Of a stretch of DNA of 64,000 nucleotides, positions 36,499 to 46,000 are shown one piece after another. The notes below the pieces were generated by a model. The model did not search any database. It saw only the letters and a list, made by a program, of their open reading frames with translations, and was not told where the DNA came from. The DNA is from Chelativorans sp. J32. Its GTDB lineage: Bacteria; Pseudomonadota; Alphaproteobacteria; Rhizobiales; Rhizobiaceae. The DNA is taken from assembly GCF_000518985.1 (NCBI RefSeq), contig NZ_JAEQ01000001.1, forward strand, positions 1 to 64,000. The letters run 5' to 3'. The translations under genes and the position numbers were made by a program. Each line of letters begins with the position of its first letter. Position 1 is the stretch's first letter.

Positions 36499-39021
36499 CT
36501 ATTCCGCCGCGGCACGGAAACCGCTGGGAGCCACCGGGAAGCGGCAGGTCACCGCCGTGCCGCGGCCGGGGCCGGTGTCGATGTCGACCGTGCCGCCATG
36601 GAGCTCGACGAAGCTCTTCACGATGGCAAGCCCCAGACCGGCGCCGCGCCGCCGGCCTCCCTTTCCGCTGGGCTCGAAACGCTTGAAAATGGTGGCAAGC
36701 ACCTCCGGCGGGATACCGGGCCCGTTGTCGTGCACGCAGAACTCCACCGCATTGCCGGTGCGCTTGGCGGAAAGCGCGATCCGACCGCCATCCGGCGTGT
36801 AGTTCGCCGCGTTGCTCAGGAGATTGTACAGGATCTGACGGATGCGGTGCTCGTCGGCGTGGAAGCTCGCCGGCGCTGCTTCGACCGCGATTTCGAGCTG
36901 AATGTCATGTTCGCGCAGACGCTCAGCCACAAGATCCGCGGCCGCCTTAATGAGCGGGCGGATTTCCACTTCGCCGATCTCCAGCTCCATGATGCCGGCA
37001 TCCACGGTCGCGAGATCGAGGATGTCGTTCACGATCGTCAGGAGAAGCGAGGACGAGGAGCCGATATGGTCCACATATTCCCGCTGGCGCAGGTTGAGCG
37101 GCCCGGTCGTCTCCAGCCCCAAAAGCTCGGTGAAGCCGATGATATTGGTCAGCGGCGAGCGCAGCTCATAGGAGACGTGCTGCACGAAATCGTTCTTCAG
37201 CTTGTCGGCCTTCTCCAGGGCCTCGTTCTTTTCCTTCAGCGCGCGCTCGACATTCACGCTGTCCGTTACATCCACAAAAGTGAGCATCACCTGCCCGTTG
37301 GGCAGATGCACGATCGCATGGTGCAGGACCGTGCCATTGATGAGCTCGGTCCTGCCATGCCTGTCGCGCCGTTCGTCATCGAAGCCGGTCACCGCTCCGA
37401 CGAACTCGGCCCACGGACTCTCCAGAGCAACCGGATCGCAGGCGGCCTTGAGGATGGCGATGTGGATATCAGGGCTGATCAGCTTTTCCGGGATTCCCCA
37501 GAGCGTGCGGAAGGCGGGGTTTGACAGGCGCAGGCGACCGTCCGGACCGAACACCGCGACGCCTTCTGCAAGATTGTCCAGCGTCTCGCTCTGCACCTTC
37601 ACGATGGCGTTGTAGCGGCTTTCCAGGTCGATTTTCTCGGTCAGGTTTTCGAAGACCCAGGTTGCGCCGCCCTTCGGCTGTGGGGTCGCCACCACGCGGA
37701 TGGTTCGGCCATCCGGCAGATGCCACCAATGCTCCTGCGGTTCGACAGCGCGATAGGCGGAAAGGAGCTGCTCCTTCCAGCGCCGCCACTCCGGCTGTTC
37801 CGCAAGTTTCCCCTCGCTGCGGAGGCGATCCAGCAGCAATGCATTTTCCGGCCCGGCATCCAGGAAGCGCGTATCGAGCGACCAGAGCTTCTGGAAAGCC
37901 TGGTTGTAGAATTTCAGCTTCTGTTCCGCATCGAAGATGGCGACCGCTGTCGTGAGCTGGTCCAAAGTGTCCGCGTGGCTGCGCAAGGTGCGTTCGTACT
38001 CGCGCCGCAGCGCATCGACGTCGCTCGTATCGAGGGCGATGCCCGCGCTGCCCTGCGGACCGGCAAAATCGGTTATGGCAAAGAGGTGCCTGTCGCCGCC
38101 GACCACCGTGGAGAGCGGCTCGCTGAAAACAGCCTGGTCCTTGTGGTGGCGGGCGATGGCTTCGCGCGCGGTGGATGGAAGAAGCTCGCGCCCCTCCGCC
38201 GTAGCCGTTAGCGGCTCCTCCGCCTCGACTGCCCGGGCATAGGCCGAATTGACCCATTTGAGCCGGCCCATTTCGTCGCGCAGCCAGAAAGGCATGTCGA
38301 GCGCATTGATGAGACCAAGCATGCTTTCCTGGTCGGCGCGCAGTCGCTGGTGTTCAAGCTTGAGCCGGGCATTTTCCGCCTGGACTGCCGACAGCGACAG
38401 GAAACGGACGATCGCATGCAACGCCGACTTCCGGCCCTGCACCTCGAACAGAAGACCTTCGCGGGTTTCCACCACCAGGTCGAAGGCCGAGCCGGTCTCG
38501 CGAAGCGCCGCCGTTGCACGATCGAGTGCGGAGGCTGATCGTGGTGTGAGCCAGCGGCCGAAAGCAAGGAAGGTGCTCCGGTCTTGCGGCACGCCGCTTT
38601 CAGGCGCCAGATCGCCCAGAACGATCGGTCGCTGATTGCCCTGCCAAACGATGATCCGCTGGTCTTTTAGATTGAGGAGAGCTTCCGCGCGGGAGAGTGC
38701 GCCGGAAAGCTCGGCCAACCGGTTCTTCAGTTCGACATTTTCCGAAGCTGTGCGGCCGCGCTCGCGGATGAGCCAGATGGCTGAAATGAATGCGGCTCCG
38801 AGGACCCCGGCAAAGACCGAAAGCTGAATGACTTCCATGGTCGTGATGGACAAGCCGACGCGCGAGCCTGCCTGCTGCGCGCCAGCCATGGTCGCGCTCA
38901 GAGCCGTCGAAGCCAATGCTGCCACGGAAGCCATGGCCCATCGAGCCGCGCTTCGGAATCCTATCCTTCTATGGGCTTGAGGCCCGTGAGCCCCGCCGCA
39001 TAGCGGGTTCAGCCCCGGCAT
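36499..39021 (-). CDS. divL: DivL-like tyrosine-bearing sensor kinase homolog
   Basis: An 840-residue membrane protein: hydrophobic segments at about 27-48 and 63-86, several PAS domains (about 150-590), then a dimerisation and HATPase domain. The phospho-acceptor helix reads FVQHVSYELRSPLTN: Tyr618 stands where histidine kinases have His, the hallmark of DivL. N-box NLLSNAANYT, DNGPGIP and GAGLGLAIVKSF are intact. DivL steers the CckA-ChpT-CtrA cell-cycle relay rather than passing phosphate itself. The ATG at 39,019-39,021 has GAGGAAAAGG upstream. Gene order next to ahcY and chvI/chvG matches that remembered for Agrobacterium. Confidence 0.9.
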   Translation of the reverse strand: MPGLNPLCGGAHGPQAHRRIGFRSAARWAMASVAALASTALSATMAGAQQAGSRVGLSITTMEVIQLSVFAGVLGAAFISAIWLIRERGRTASENVELKNRLAELSGALSRAEALLNLKDQRIIVWQGNQRPIVLGDLAPESGVPQDRSTFLAFGRWLTPRSASALDRATAALRETGSAFDLVVETREGLLFEVQGRKSALHAIVRFLSLSAVQAENARLKLEHQRLRADQESMLGLINALDMPFWLRDEMGRLKWVNSAYARAVEAEEPLTATAEGRELLPSTAREAIARHHKDQAVFSEPLSTVVGGDRHLFAITDFAGPQGSAGIALDTSDVDALRREYERTLRSHADTLDQLTTAVAIFDAEQKLKFYNQAFQKLWSLDTRFLDAGPENALLLDRLRSEGKLAEQPEWRRWKEQLLSAYRAVEPQEHWWHLPDGRTIRVVATPQPKGGATWVFENLTEKIDLESRYNAIVKVQSETLDNLAEGVAVFGPDGRLRLSNPAFRTLWGIPEKLISPDIHIAILKAACDPVALESPWAEFVGAVTGFDDERRDRHGRTELINGTVLHHAIVHLPNGQVMLTFVDVTDSVNVERALKEKNEALEKADKLKNDFVQHVSYELRSPLTNIIGFTELLGLETTGPLNLRQREYVDHIGSSSSLLLTIVNDILDLATVDAGIMELEIGEVEIRPLIKAAADLVAERLREHDIQLEIAVEAAPASFHADEHRIRQILYNLLSNAANYTPDGGRIALSAKRTGNAVEFCVHDNGPGIPPEVLATIFKRFEPSGKGGRRRGAGLGLAIVKSFVELHGGTVDIDTGPGRGTAVTCRFPVAPSGFRAAAE

Positions 39022-39151
39022 GCCTTTTCCTCTCCGCGCATGACAATCAAGACTGCCCCGACGCACGCCGTACGGTACGGTCGGCGCTCTCGAATCAGTG
39101 CACTGTACTCGTTCGCCGAATCTGCGTGAAGAAGATCGCGCGACAAAAATA

Positions 39152-39180
39152 ATGCCGGGCCAAATGTCAAGGCCCGGCAT
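39152..39180 (-). terminator. Rho-independent terminator of ahcY
   Basis: ATGCCGGGCC and GGCCCGGCAT form a perfect 10-bp stem with a 9-nt loop. On the minus strand TATTTTTGTC follows. Confidence 0.88.
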
Positions 39181-39208
39181 CAACATATTGTGGTTTGATC
39201 AACGCGTA

Positions 39209-40606
39209 TCAGTATCTGTAGTGATCGGGCTTGAACGGTCCCTCGGGCGTAACCCCGATATAGGAGGCCTGCTCCGCGGAAAGCTTGGTCAGCTTCGCGC
39301 CCAGCTTGTCGAGATGGAGCCGCGCCACCTTCTCATCCAGATGCTTGGGCAGCACATAGACCTTGTTCTCGTACTGGCTGCCGCGGGTCCAAAGCTCGAT
39401 CTGCGCCAGCACCTGGTTGGTGAAGGAAGCAGACATCACGAAGCTCGGATGCCCGGTGGCATTGCCGAGATTGAGCAGCCGCCCTTCGGAAAGGAGGATG
39501 ATGCGCTTGCCGTCGGGGAACTCGATCATGTCCACCTGGGGCTTGATGTTCACCCATTTGAAGTTGCGCAGGGAGGCCACCTGAATTTCATTGTCGAAAT
39601 GGCCGATGTTCCCCAGAATCGCCATGTCCTTCATCTTGCGCATGTCGTCGAGGCTCACGACATCCTTGTTGCCGGTCGCCGTGATGATGATGTCGGCCGT
39701 GGGGGCTGCCTCTTCGAGCGTAACGACCTCGAATCCGTCCATTGCCGCCTGGAGCGCACAGATCGGGTCAGCCTCCGTCACCTTCACGCGCGCGCCGGCG
39801 CCGGCGAGGGACTGAGCCGAGCCCTTGCCCACATCGCCATAGCCGCAGACGATCGCGACCTTGCCGGCCATCATCACATCCGTGGCGCGGCGGATGCCGT
39901 CGACCAGCGATTCCTTGCAGCCATATTTGTTGTCGAACTTCGACTTGGTTACCGAGTCGTTCACATTGATGGCGGGGAAGGGCAGAAGCCCCTTCTTCTG
40001 GAGCTGATAAAGACGATTGACGCCAGTCGTCGTCTCTTCCGTCACGCCACGAATGGCCTCGCGCTGGCGGGTGAAGAAGCCCGGCGTCTCCGCCATGCGC
40101 TTCTTGATCTGCTTGAAGAGGATTTCCTCCTCTTCGCTGCCCGGGTTGGACAGAACATCCTCACCTGCTTCGGCACGCGCGCCGATCAGGATATACATGG
40201 TCGCGTCGCCACCATCATCGAGGATCATGTTGGTGGGCTGACCGTCGGGCCACTGGAAGATGGCGTCTGTATACGTCCAGTATTCTTCCAACGTCTCGCC
40301 CTTGACGGCGAAGACCGGCGTGCCGGTCTCGGCAATGGCCGCGGCCGCATGATCCTGCGTGGAGAAGATATTGCAGGAAGCCCAACGGACTTCGGCACCG
40401 AGCACCTTCAAGGTCTCGATCAGAACGGCCGTCTGGATCGTCATGTGGAGAGAGCCTGAGATGCGTGCGCCCTTCAGCGGCTGCGCGGCGCCGAATTCTT
40501 CACGGCAGGCCATGAGGCCCGGCATCTCGGTTTCGGCGATCTCGATTTCTTTCCGCCCCCACGAGGCAAGGGACATATCGGCAACGACATAGTCATTGGC
40601 AGCCAT
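39209..40606 (-). CDS. ahcY: Adenosylhomocysteinase
   Basis: A 465-residue NAD-dependent S-adenosylhomocysteine hydrolase, which clears the product inhibitor of methyltransferases and returns homocysteine for MetH. The NAD motif is [12 protein letters not shown], the substrate loop is [15 protein letters not shown]-like ([20 protein letters not shown]), and the C-terminus KPDHYRY carries the conserved NAD-contacting Lys and Tyr. The insert of about 40 residues near positions 150-190 is the usual bacterial extension. The palindrome upstream at 40,699 is shared with metH. Confidence 0.97.
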   Translation of the reverse strand: MAANDYVVADMSLASWGRKEIEIAETEMPGLMACREEFGAAQPLKGARISGSLHMTIQTAVLIETLKVLGAEVRWASCNIFSTQDHAAAAIAETGTPVFAVKGETLEEYWTYTDAIFQWPDGQPTNMILDDGGDATMYILIGARAEAGEDVLSNPGSEEEEILFKQIKKRMAETPGFFTRQREAIRGVTEETTTGVNRLYQLQKKGLLPFPAINVNDSVTKSKFDNKYGCKESLVDGIRRATDVMMAGKVAIVCGYGDVGKGSAQSLAGAGARVKVTEADPICALQAAMDGFEVVTLEEAAPTADIIITATGNKDVVSLDDMRKMKDMAILGNIGHFDNEIQVASLRNFKWVNIKPQVDMIEFPDGKRIILLSEGRLLNLGNATGHPSFVMSASFTNQVLAQIELWTRGSQYENKVYVLPKHLDEKVARLHLDKLGAKLTKLSAEQASYIGVTPEGPFKPDHYRY

Positions 40607-40698
40607 GGCTTGAGCTCCAGCTTGTGTACAATATGGCGCCGTAAAGGCGAAAACGACTGTCTGCCTGCCTACCAGATCATCCAGCCGGCGACAACGAT

Positions 40699-40714
40699 AT
40701 AAAGAAATCTTTAT
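40699..40714. promoter_or_regulatory. ATAAAGAAATCTTTAT palindrome upstream of ahcY
   Basis: 7-bp arms ATAAAGA/TCTTTAT around AA, 93 bp upstream of the ahcY start. The same arms around TA occur before metH at 58,757-58,772. This points to a common regulator of methyl-cycle genes, probably an S-adenosylhomocysteine-sensing ArsR-type repressor (SahR-like); no such gene is in the window. Confidence 0.6.
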
Positions 40715-40829
40715 CCGTGCATATGGAAGCGGGCAGTAAGACGTAGCGGGGGATCCGCTGGGACATCCCTTTGTTCGGTGGGAAGGAGGACGGCTTTGCT
40801 GCTCCCCTACCGCCTTATCGCACTTACTT

Positions 40830-41135
40830 CTAAGCTTCCTCGCCGAAGCGCTCGCTGATCAGCTCACCCAGCGCATCAAGAAGCTCCACCGCCTCCGGCC
40901 CGCTCGCACTCACCCGGATGCTGCAGCCCGGGCTGGCCGCGAGCATCATCAGACCCATAATGGACGTGCCTCCGACGGAGATCCCGTCCTTTTCCACCGA
41001 CACCGTGGCATTGTAGCTGCAGACCAGCTGAACGAACTTCGCCGAGGCGCGCGCATGCAGCCCGCGCTGGTTCACGATTGGAAAATCGCGTGTGATCACC
41101 TCTTCCGCCGGCGGATTTGTATGCGAACTGCTCAT
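40830..41135 (-). CDS. HPr family phosphocarrier protein
   Basis: A 101-residue PTS phosphocarrier. His27 in QRGLHARAS receives phosphate from enzyme I; Ser58 in GGTSIMGLM is the site for HPr kinase encoded nearby. The first 15 residues are an extension. The ATG overlaps the manX stop by 4 bp. No sugar-specific permease is present, consistent with a regulatory PTS that signals to carbon and nitrogen metabolism. Confidence 0.95.
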   Translation of the reverse strand: MSSSHTNPPAEEVITRDFPIVNQRGLHARASAKFVQLVCSYNATVSVEKDGISVGGTSIMGLMMLAASPGCSIRVSASGPEAVELLDALGELISERFGEEA

Positions 41136-41533
41136 TTGCCGTTGAGCACCTGGCTAGCGACGTTGATGTATTTGCGGCCTGCGGCCTGGGCCTCTTCCAG
41201 CGCTTTTTTCATGTCACCATCGGTGCGCACGCTGGAGAGCTTGATGAGCATCGGGAGGTTCATGCCGGCAATCACCTCCACGCGGCCCGCCTCCATGACG
41301 GAGATAGCGAGATTGGAAGGCGTTCCTCCGAACATGTCCGTCAGGATGATGACGCCCGCTCCTGTGTCCGCCCGGGCCACCGCCTCGATGATGTCGTTCC
41401 GTCGCTGTTCCATATTGTCGTCGGCGCCGATGGAGACGGTCTCAAGATTGCTCTGAGCCCCCACCACATGTTCAAGCGCATACCGGAACTCCTCGGCCAG
41501 CCGGCCGTGGGTAACAAGCACGATACCGATCAT
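41132..41533 (-). CDS. manX: PTS system EIIA component, mannose type
   Basis: A 133-residue EIIA-Man domain: active His9 in LVTHGRLAEE, and ILTDMFGGTPSNLA is the family signature. There is no EIIB, EIIC or EIID, as is typical for the regulatory PTS of Rhizobiales, where the protein relays the phosphorylation state of HPr. It is coupled to HPr by overlap and lies 232 bp after hprK. Confidence 0.94.
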   Translation of the reverse strand: MIGIVLVTHGRLAEEFRYALEHVVGAQSNLETVSIGADDNMEQRRNDIIEAVARADTGAGVIILTDMFGGTPSNLAISVMEAGRVEVIAGMNLPMLIKLSSVRTDGDMKKALEEAQAAGRKYINVASQVLNGK

Positions 41534-41723
41534 AGAGCGATCGCCTCTCGGCGACCCTGCGCCATGATTGCCGTTTTATAAGGGTCCGGCTGTGCCCCTT
41601 CATCCTGCCCCGAGGCTTTCACACCGCTACTCCGTTTCGATGGCCCACGCAGTTCAAACGCGAATGCCCTGCCATTTCTTCGCCGGTCACGACGGCTGCC
41701 TCACACACGACAAGAACACTATG

Positions 41724-41789
41724 TTGTCAACGCCGAAGACGTTGACAAGCCCAAAACTGCCACGATCAAACCGATTTTGACGGTTTGAT
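41724..41789 (-). terminator. Two inverted repeats between hprK and manX
   Basis: TTGTCAACG/CGTTGACAA (41,724-41,748, 7-nt loop) and ATCAAACCG/CGGTTTGAT (41,765-41,789, overlapping the hprK stop codon) form stable hairpins. Neither is followed by a strong T-run on the minus strand, so they may attenuate transcription or act as a protein site rather than terminate. Confidence 0.4.
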
Positions 41790-42239
41790 GACACCGGGGC
41801 CGAACGGTGGTAGCGAAAGATGAGCCGCGATCGCCCAAATGGCTCCGTCCGTATTGTGCTCGGCAAGCCGAACAGTTGGCACTTCCACATTCTCGAGCAG
41901 TGTGGTCGCGATCTCCTGATATCGCGGTGCTGCCTGCGCCGGCACCAGTTCCACGAGCAGATCGATGACCGCAGTCGGCTCATAGTCCAGTAAAGCCGGA
42001 CCGAATCCGCGCGCCTCCACGAGCCCGCTGATCGCCGCAGGCGCGCGGCCGATCAGTCTTCCGTTCCGGGCAAAAAGGAAGACCTGATCATCCGCGACCA
42101 GCCTTCCGAAATGGCCATGGGCGACGCAATGTCGCAGAAGGGCCAGCGCCAGACCTGTTTTGCCGGAGCCTGAGCGTCCCGTGATGAAGATGCCGCGATC
42201 GCCGGTTAGAATGAGGGACCCGTGGTGATTCACGGACAA
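41766..42239 (-). CDS. hprK: HPr kinase/phosphorylase, short alphaproteobacterial form
   Basis: A 157-residue protein equivalent to the C-terminal catalytic domain only of Gram-positive HPrK. The P-loop GRSGSGKTGLAL and the GLVEARGFGPALLDYEP signature are clear, with LVADDQVFL between. Start is taken as the TTG at 42,237-42,239, with GAAGG upstream; a GTG two codons later is possible. It phosphorylates Ser58 of the nearby HPr. The clustering chvI-chvG-hprK-manX-HPr links PTS regulation with the ChvG/ChvI system. Confidence 0.93.
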   Translation of the reverse strand: MSVNHHGSLILTGDRGIFITGRSGSGKTGLALALLRHCVAHGHFGRLVADDQVFLFARNGRLIGRAPAAISGLVEARGFGPALLDYEPTAVIDLLVELVPAQAAPRYQEIATTLLENVEVPTVRLAEHNTDGAIWAIAAHLSLPPFGPGVIKPSKSV

Positions 42240-42244
42240 GAAAG

Positions 42245-44014
42245 CTAGCCTTCTGCCGGCAGGGAGATCACGAATCGTGCACCCTGCACCTCGCCGGGCT
42301 TGGTGCCGGGGATGTTCTCGGCGGTCAGGGTGCCTCCATGAGCCTCGACGATCTGGCGGCTGATCGAAAGGCCAAGGCCCGAATTCTGGCCGAAGGCCTC
42401 CCCTGCGGGGCGATCCGTGTAGAAGCGCTCGAAGATGCGCTCGATATTGTCGGCGCGGATGCCGGGCCCGTTGTCGTCCACCGTGATGATGATGCGCCGC
42501 TGGCTGCGCGAAAGCGTGATGGTGATGCGGCCGCCCTTTTCCGGTACGAAGGAGCGCGCATTCTCGATGAGATTGGTGACCACCTGCCCAAGCCTGAGGT
42601 CGTGCCCCTGGGCGATGTAGTGTTGGCCCGGCTTTCCTTCGATGTTGAATTCGATGTCGACCTTCTTCTTCTTGCTGCCGACATCGCGCACGCCGGAGAC
42701 CAGATCCCTCAGGAATTTCTGCAGATCGATCGGCTCCGAATCCTCGCGCGCGAATTCCGCATCGAGACGAGAAGCGTCGGAGATATCGGTGATCAGCCGG
42801 TCCAGACGACGAACGTCATGCTGGATGATTTCCATCAACCGCTCGCGCGAGCGTTCATCCTTTGCAAGCGGCAGGGTTTCGACGGCGCTTCCAAGGGAGG
42901 TGAGCGGGTTCTTCAACTCATGAGCCACGTCTGCGGCAAAACTCTCGATGGCCTCGATGCGCGCGTAGAGGGCCTTCGTCATGTCACGCAGGGCGATCGA
43001 AAGATTACCGATCTCATCCTGCCTGTGCGAGAAATCGGGGATCTCCTCGCGCGTATTGGTCCCCCGGCGGACCCGAATCGCGGCAGCCGCGAGCCGGCGT
43101 AGCGGGTTGGCGATGGTGGAGGCGAGCAGCAATGAGAGGATGGCCGTCACAAGGGCAGCGACGGCGAAGACGCGCAAGACGGCCCGGCGCTCGGCGGCGA
43201 TGATGCGGTCGATATCGCCCTGAGTGGAAAGCTGCAGAACGCCCACGACGGCCCGGTAGCGCTGGATAGGGACAGCCACCGAGATGATGTATTCTCCCTC
43301 GGGGCTTCTGCGCCGCACCGCCTCGGGCTCGCTGCCCTTCAGCGCTGCCGTCACCTCCTCATAGGCCACGCCGCTTCCACCGGGCTGCTCCCGGTCGATG
43401 GGCAGGTCGTTCGCCTGGAACATCGATCCGATCCAGTCCTCGATCTTCTCCAGAAAGCTCCGTTCATCGCCATCCACTGCCGGTAGCCGATAGCGAAGGA
43501 TCGAATAGAGCTGGCGGGAATCGAGAACCAGCATGGCATCCCTGTCGTAGATGCGCGCCCGCGTCTTGTCCGGATTGATCAAGCGCCGCAGGAGATGAGC
43601 GACTTTTTCCGGGTTTATAGGGAACTCTAGGCTTTCGAGCTGGTCGGAGCCGGGCGGCAATTCTTCGCCGGCCTGCATTTCGAGGAGCTTCTCGGGGTCG
43701 ATCAGGATCGCATCGGTCTCGACAGTGGCCGAGGCGGCGATCGCACCGGCGATGATGCGGCCCTGCGTTCTGAGACTTTGGATCTGGGCATCCTCCAAAG
43801 CGTCCCGGAACTGGTTGATATAGAGAACCCCGATCACCAGAACGCCGATGGCGGTGAGATTGAGGATCAGAATGCGCCGGGTCAGGCTGGAGAACATATA
43901 GTGCCCCAGCAGCCGGCGGATAGGCACGGCAAAACGCCCTGGCGACCAGGAACCGGAGCGCCCCTGCCTCGCCTGCCCCATCAATGCTCTTTTATCCTGT
44001 GCCTCTATGGCCAT
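42245..44014 (-). CDS. chvG: Sensor histidine kinase ChvG
   Basis: A 589-residue inner-membrane kinase: a helix at about residues 46-68, a periplasmic domain to about 285, a second helix (VAALVTAILSLLLAS), HAMP (IANPLRRLAAAAIRVRRG), then the phospho-acceptor FAADVAHELKNPLTSL and ATPase motifs NLIENARSF, DDNGPGI and NSGLGLSIS. ChvG senses acidity or envelope signals through a periplasmic partner in rhizobia and phosphorylates ChvI, encoded 12 bp upstream. Confidence 0.95.
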   Translation of the reverse strand: MAIEAQDKRALMGQARQGRSGSWSPGRFAVPIRRLLGHYMFSSLTRRILILNLTAIGVLVIGVLYINQFRDALEDAQIQSLRTQGRIIAGAIAASATVETDAILIDPEKLLEMQAGEELPPGSDQLESLEFPINPEKVAHLLRRLINPDKTRARIYDRDAMLVLDSRQLYSILRYRLPAVDGDERSFLEKIEDWIGSMFQANDLPIDREQPGGSGVAYEEVTAALKGSEPEAVRRRSPEGEYIISVAVPIQRYRAVVGVLQLSTQGDIDRIIAAERRAVLRVFAVAALVTAILSLLLASTIANPLRRLAAAAIRVRRGTNTREEIPDFSHRQDEIGNLSIALRDMTKALYARIEAIESFAADVAHELKNPLTSLGSAVETLPLAKDERSRERLMEIIQHDVRRLDRLITDISDASRLDAEFAREDSEPIDLQKFLRDLVSGVRDVGSKKKKVDIEFNIEGKPGQHYIAQGHDLRLGQVVTNLIENARSFVPEKGGRITITLSRSQRRIIITVDDNGPGIRADNIERIFERFYTDRPAGEAFGQNSGLGLSISRQIVEAHGGTLTAENIPGTKPGEVQGARFVISLPAEG

Positions 44015-44026
44015 TCAGGGACGCTG

Positions 44027-44728
44027 CTATACCTCGCGGAACCTGTACCCGACCCCGTAAAGCGTCTCGATCATATCGAATTCGCCGTCAACAGCCTTGA
44101 ACTTCTTGCGCAGGCGCTTGATGTGGCTGTCGATCGTGCGGTCGTCCACATAGACCTGCTCGTCATAGGCCGCATCCATGAGCGCGTCGCGGCTCTTCAC
44201 CACACCGGGGCGTTGCGCCAGCGCATGCAGGATCAGGAACTCGGTGACCGTAAGTGTGACCGGCTCGCCCTTCCAGGTGCAGGTATGGCGCTCCTGATCC
44301 ATGACCAGATGCCCACGTTCCAGTGAGCGTGACTGCTTGTCGGGGGCTTTGGCGCCGTTCTCCCGCGCGCTGGCGCGGCGAAGGACGGCACGCACGCGTT
44401 CCACCAGCAGCCTTTGGGAAAACGGTTTCCGGACGAAGTCGTCCGCGCCCATCTTCAGGCCGAAAAGCTCATCGATCTCGTCATCCTTGGAGGTGAGGAA
44501 GATAACGGGAAGGTCGGTCTTCTGACGCAGACGGCGCAGCAGTTCCATGCCGTCCATGCGCGGCATCTTGATGTCGAGGATGGCAAGCGACGGCGGCCGG
44601 GAGCTCAGTCCCTCCAGTGCCGACGCGCCGTCCGTATAGGTTTCGACGCGATAGCCTTCCGATTCCAGCGCGATTGAGACGGACGTGAGGATATTCCGGT
44701 CGTCGTCAACGAGCGCGATTGTTGCCAT
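44027..44728 (-). CDS. chvI: Two-component response regulator ChvI (OmpR type)
   Basis: A 233-residue receiver plus winged-helix regulator. Phospho-acceptor Asp52 in [13 protein letters not shown], acidic pocket ALVDDDRN, and DNA-binding half with [13 protein letters not shown] and [15 protein letters not shown]. The ATG at 44,726-44,728 is preferred because GGGAG lies 9 bp upstream; an ATG seven codons earlier lacks a ribosome site. The upstream region contains perfect palindromes TGTGGCACA (44,809-44,817) and CTCCACGTGGAG (44,820-44,831), candidate control sites. In many rhizobia pckA is divergent here; it is not in this window. Confidence 0.95.
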   Translation of the reverse strand: MATIALVDDDRNILTSVSIALESEGYRVETYTDGASALEGLSSRPPSLAILDIKMPRMDGMELLRRLRQKTDLPVIFLTSKDDEIDELFGLKMGADDFVRKPFSQRLLVERVRAVLRRASARENGAKAPDKQSRSLERGHLVMDQERHTCTWKGEPVTLTVTEFLILHALAQRPGVVKSRDALMDAAYDEQVYVDDRTIDSHIKRLRKKFKAVDGEFDMIETLYGVGYRFREV

Positions 44729-45028
44729 GTCTAGTGGCTCCCTCGTCATAGGCTGGCGTCCCTTCTGCAGCTAATGGGCCGCAGATGCAGGACAAATTGG
44801 GTACAAAATGTGGCACATTCTCCACGTGGAGTCACTTCGGTCTGTCCAGTGCGACGGTTTCACGCAAGAAAGATACCGGGCCGCGACGTGTCAGACACGC
44901 GTTTCTGCCCTCCTGAACGTCTTTCTCGATCTGCCTCGGCCTTCATCAAAGGGCCTCCGGGCATTCATTTCGAGCCTTATGCGCTGATGGAGCTCCACTG
45001 TCAAACAACAAGGGTGGCTTAGGTGAAT

Positions 45029-45922
45029 TTACAACTTACAGTCGATCTCGGTCCGAAACGGAATCGATGGCTGCGCGCCCGGCTTGAGGCAAGCCAGCGC
45101 GCCGGCTGCCGCCGCACGTCGGAGCGCGACCTCCAGTGAGAGGCCTTCGGATAGTCCAGCCGCTAGATAACCGCAAAAAGTGTCGCCCGCGCCGACCGTG
45201 TCGACCGGAGCTATCGGAAGCGTCGGCACTTTCAGGAACTGCTCCGGTGCTGCCGCCAGCACCCCGTCAGATCCGAGCGTGACCACGATGACGCGGCCTG
45301 TGGCCGCGGCGAAGGCACGCATTTTCTCCTCACGGCTGTCTCCCACCAGGGCCAGCACGCCGCTATAGAGATCGAACTCGCTCTCGTTGGCGATCACATA
45401 ATCCGCCAGGTGAAGGAAATCCGCCGTCTCCTTGTGAAAGGGCGCGGTGTTGAGAAGCGAGATGACGCCGGAGGCGCGCGCTCTTCGAAGGGCAGCGTCG
45501 ATCGTCGCTAACGGGATTTCCTGCTGCAGCAGCAAGAATTCGCCTTGATCGAACCCGGCCGCTTCGACATTGGCGGGCGAGACTTGCGCATTCGCGCCGG
45601 GAATGACGGCAATGACGTTCTCACCGTCGCCTCCCACCAGGATCATGGCTATTCCTGTCGGGGAGGAAGCCTTTCCGACACGGGAAAGCTCCACGCCGGC
45701 TTCTTCCAGTAGCGCCAATGCCTGGGCCGCAAAAGCGTCGCTTCCCACCGCGCCGATCATGCGTACGGAGGCACCGGCGCGTCTGGCAGCGAGAGCCTGG
45801 TTTGCCCCTTTGCCGCCCGGCGCCGTTGAAAAAGCCGACCCCGGTACCGTTTCGCCCGGTGCGGGCAGCCTTTCGACGCGTGCTATGAGATCGAGATTGA
45901 TCGAGCCGATAATCGTGATCAC
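45029..45922 (-). CDS. rbsK: Ribokinase/PfkB-family sugar kinase
   Basis: A 297-residue carbohydrate kinase. GGKGANQALAARRAG near residue 37 is the first PfkB signature, and DTVGAGDTFCGYLAAGL near 245 carries the catalytic Asp and anion hole. N-terminal GSINLDL fits ribokinase. Start is a GTG at 45,920-45,922. It stands alone with no ribose transporter nearby, so the substrate (ribose or another pentose or nucleoside) is inferred from family only. Confidence 0.85.
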   Translation of the reverse strand: MITIIGSINLDLIARVERLPAPGETVPGSAFSTAPGGKGANQALAARRAGASVRMIGAVGSDAFAAQALALLEEAGVELSRVGKASSPTGIAMILVGGDGENVIAVIPGANAQVSPANVEAAGFDQGEFLLLQQEIPLATIDAALRRARASGVISLLNTAPFHKETADFLHLADYVIANESEFDLYSGVLALVGDSREEKMRAFAAATGRVIVVTLGSDGVLAAAPEQFLKVPTLPIAPVDTVGAGDTFCGYLAAGLSEGLSLEVALRRAAAAGALACLKPGAQPSIPFRTEIDCKL

Positions 45923-46000
45923 TAGGGGAGCCTCCGGCGAATCTCGTCGGAAGCTAGCGCATCGGCTCGAAGTTCGGAATTGATTTCCGGGAGCGCAGCG

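Noticed and set aside
40607-40829. SAM or SAH riboswitch upstream of ahcY
   Set aside because: No conserved riboswitch core was recognised; the palindrome at 40,699 explains likely control by a DNA-binding protein.
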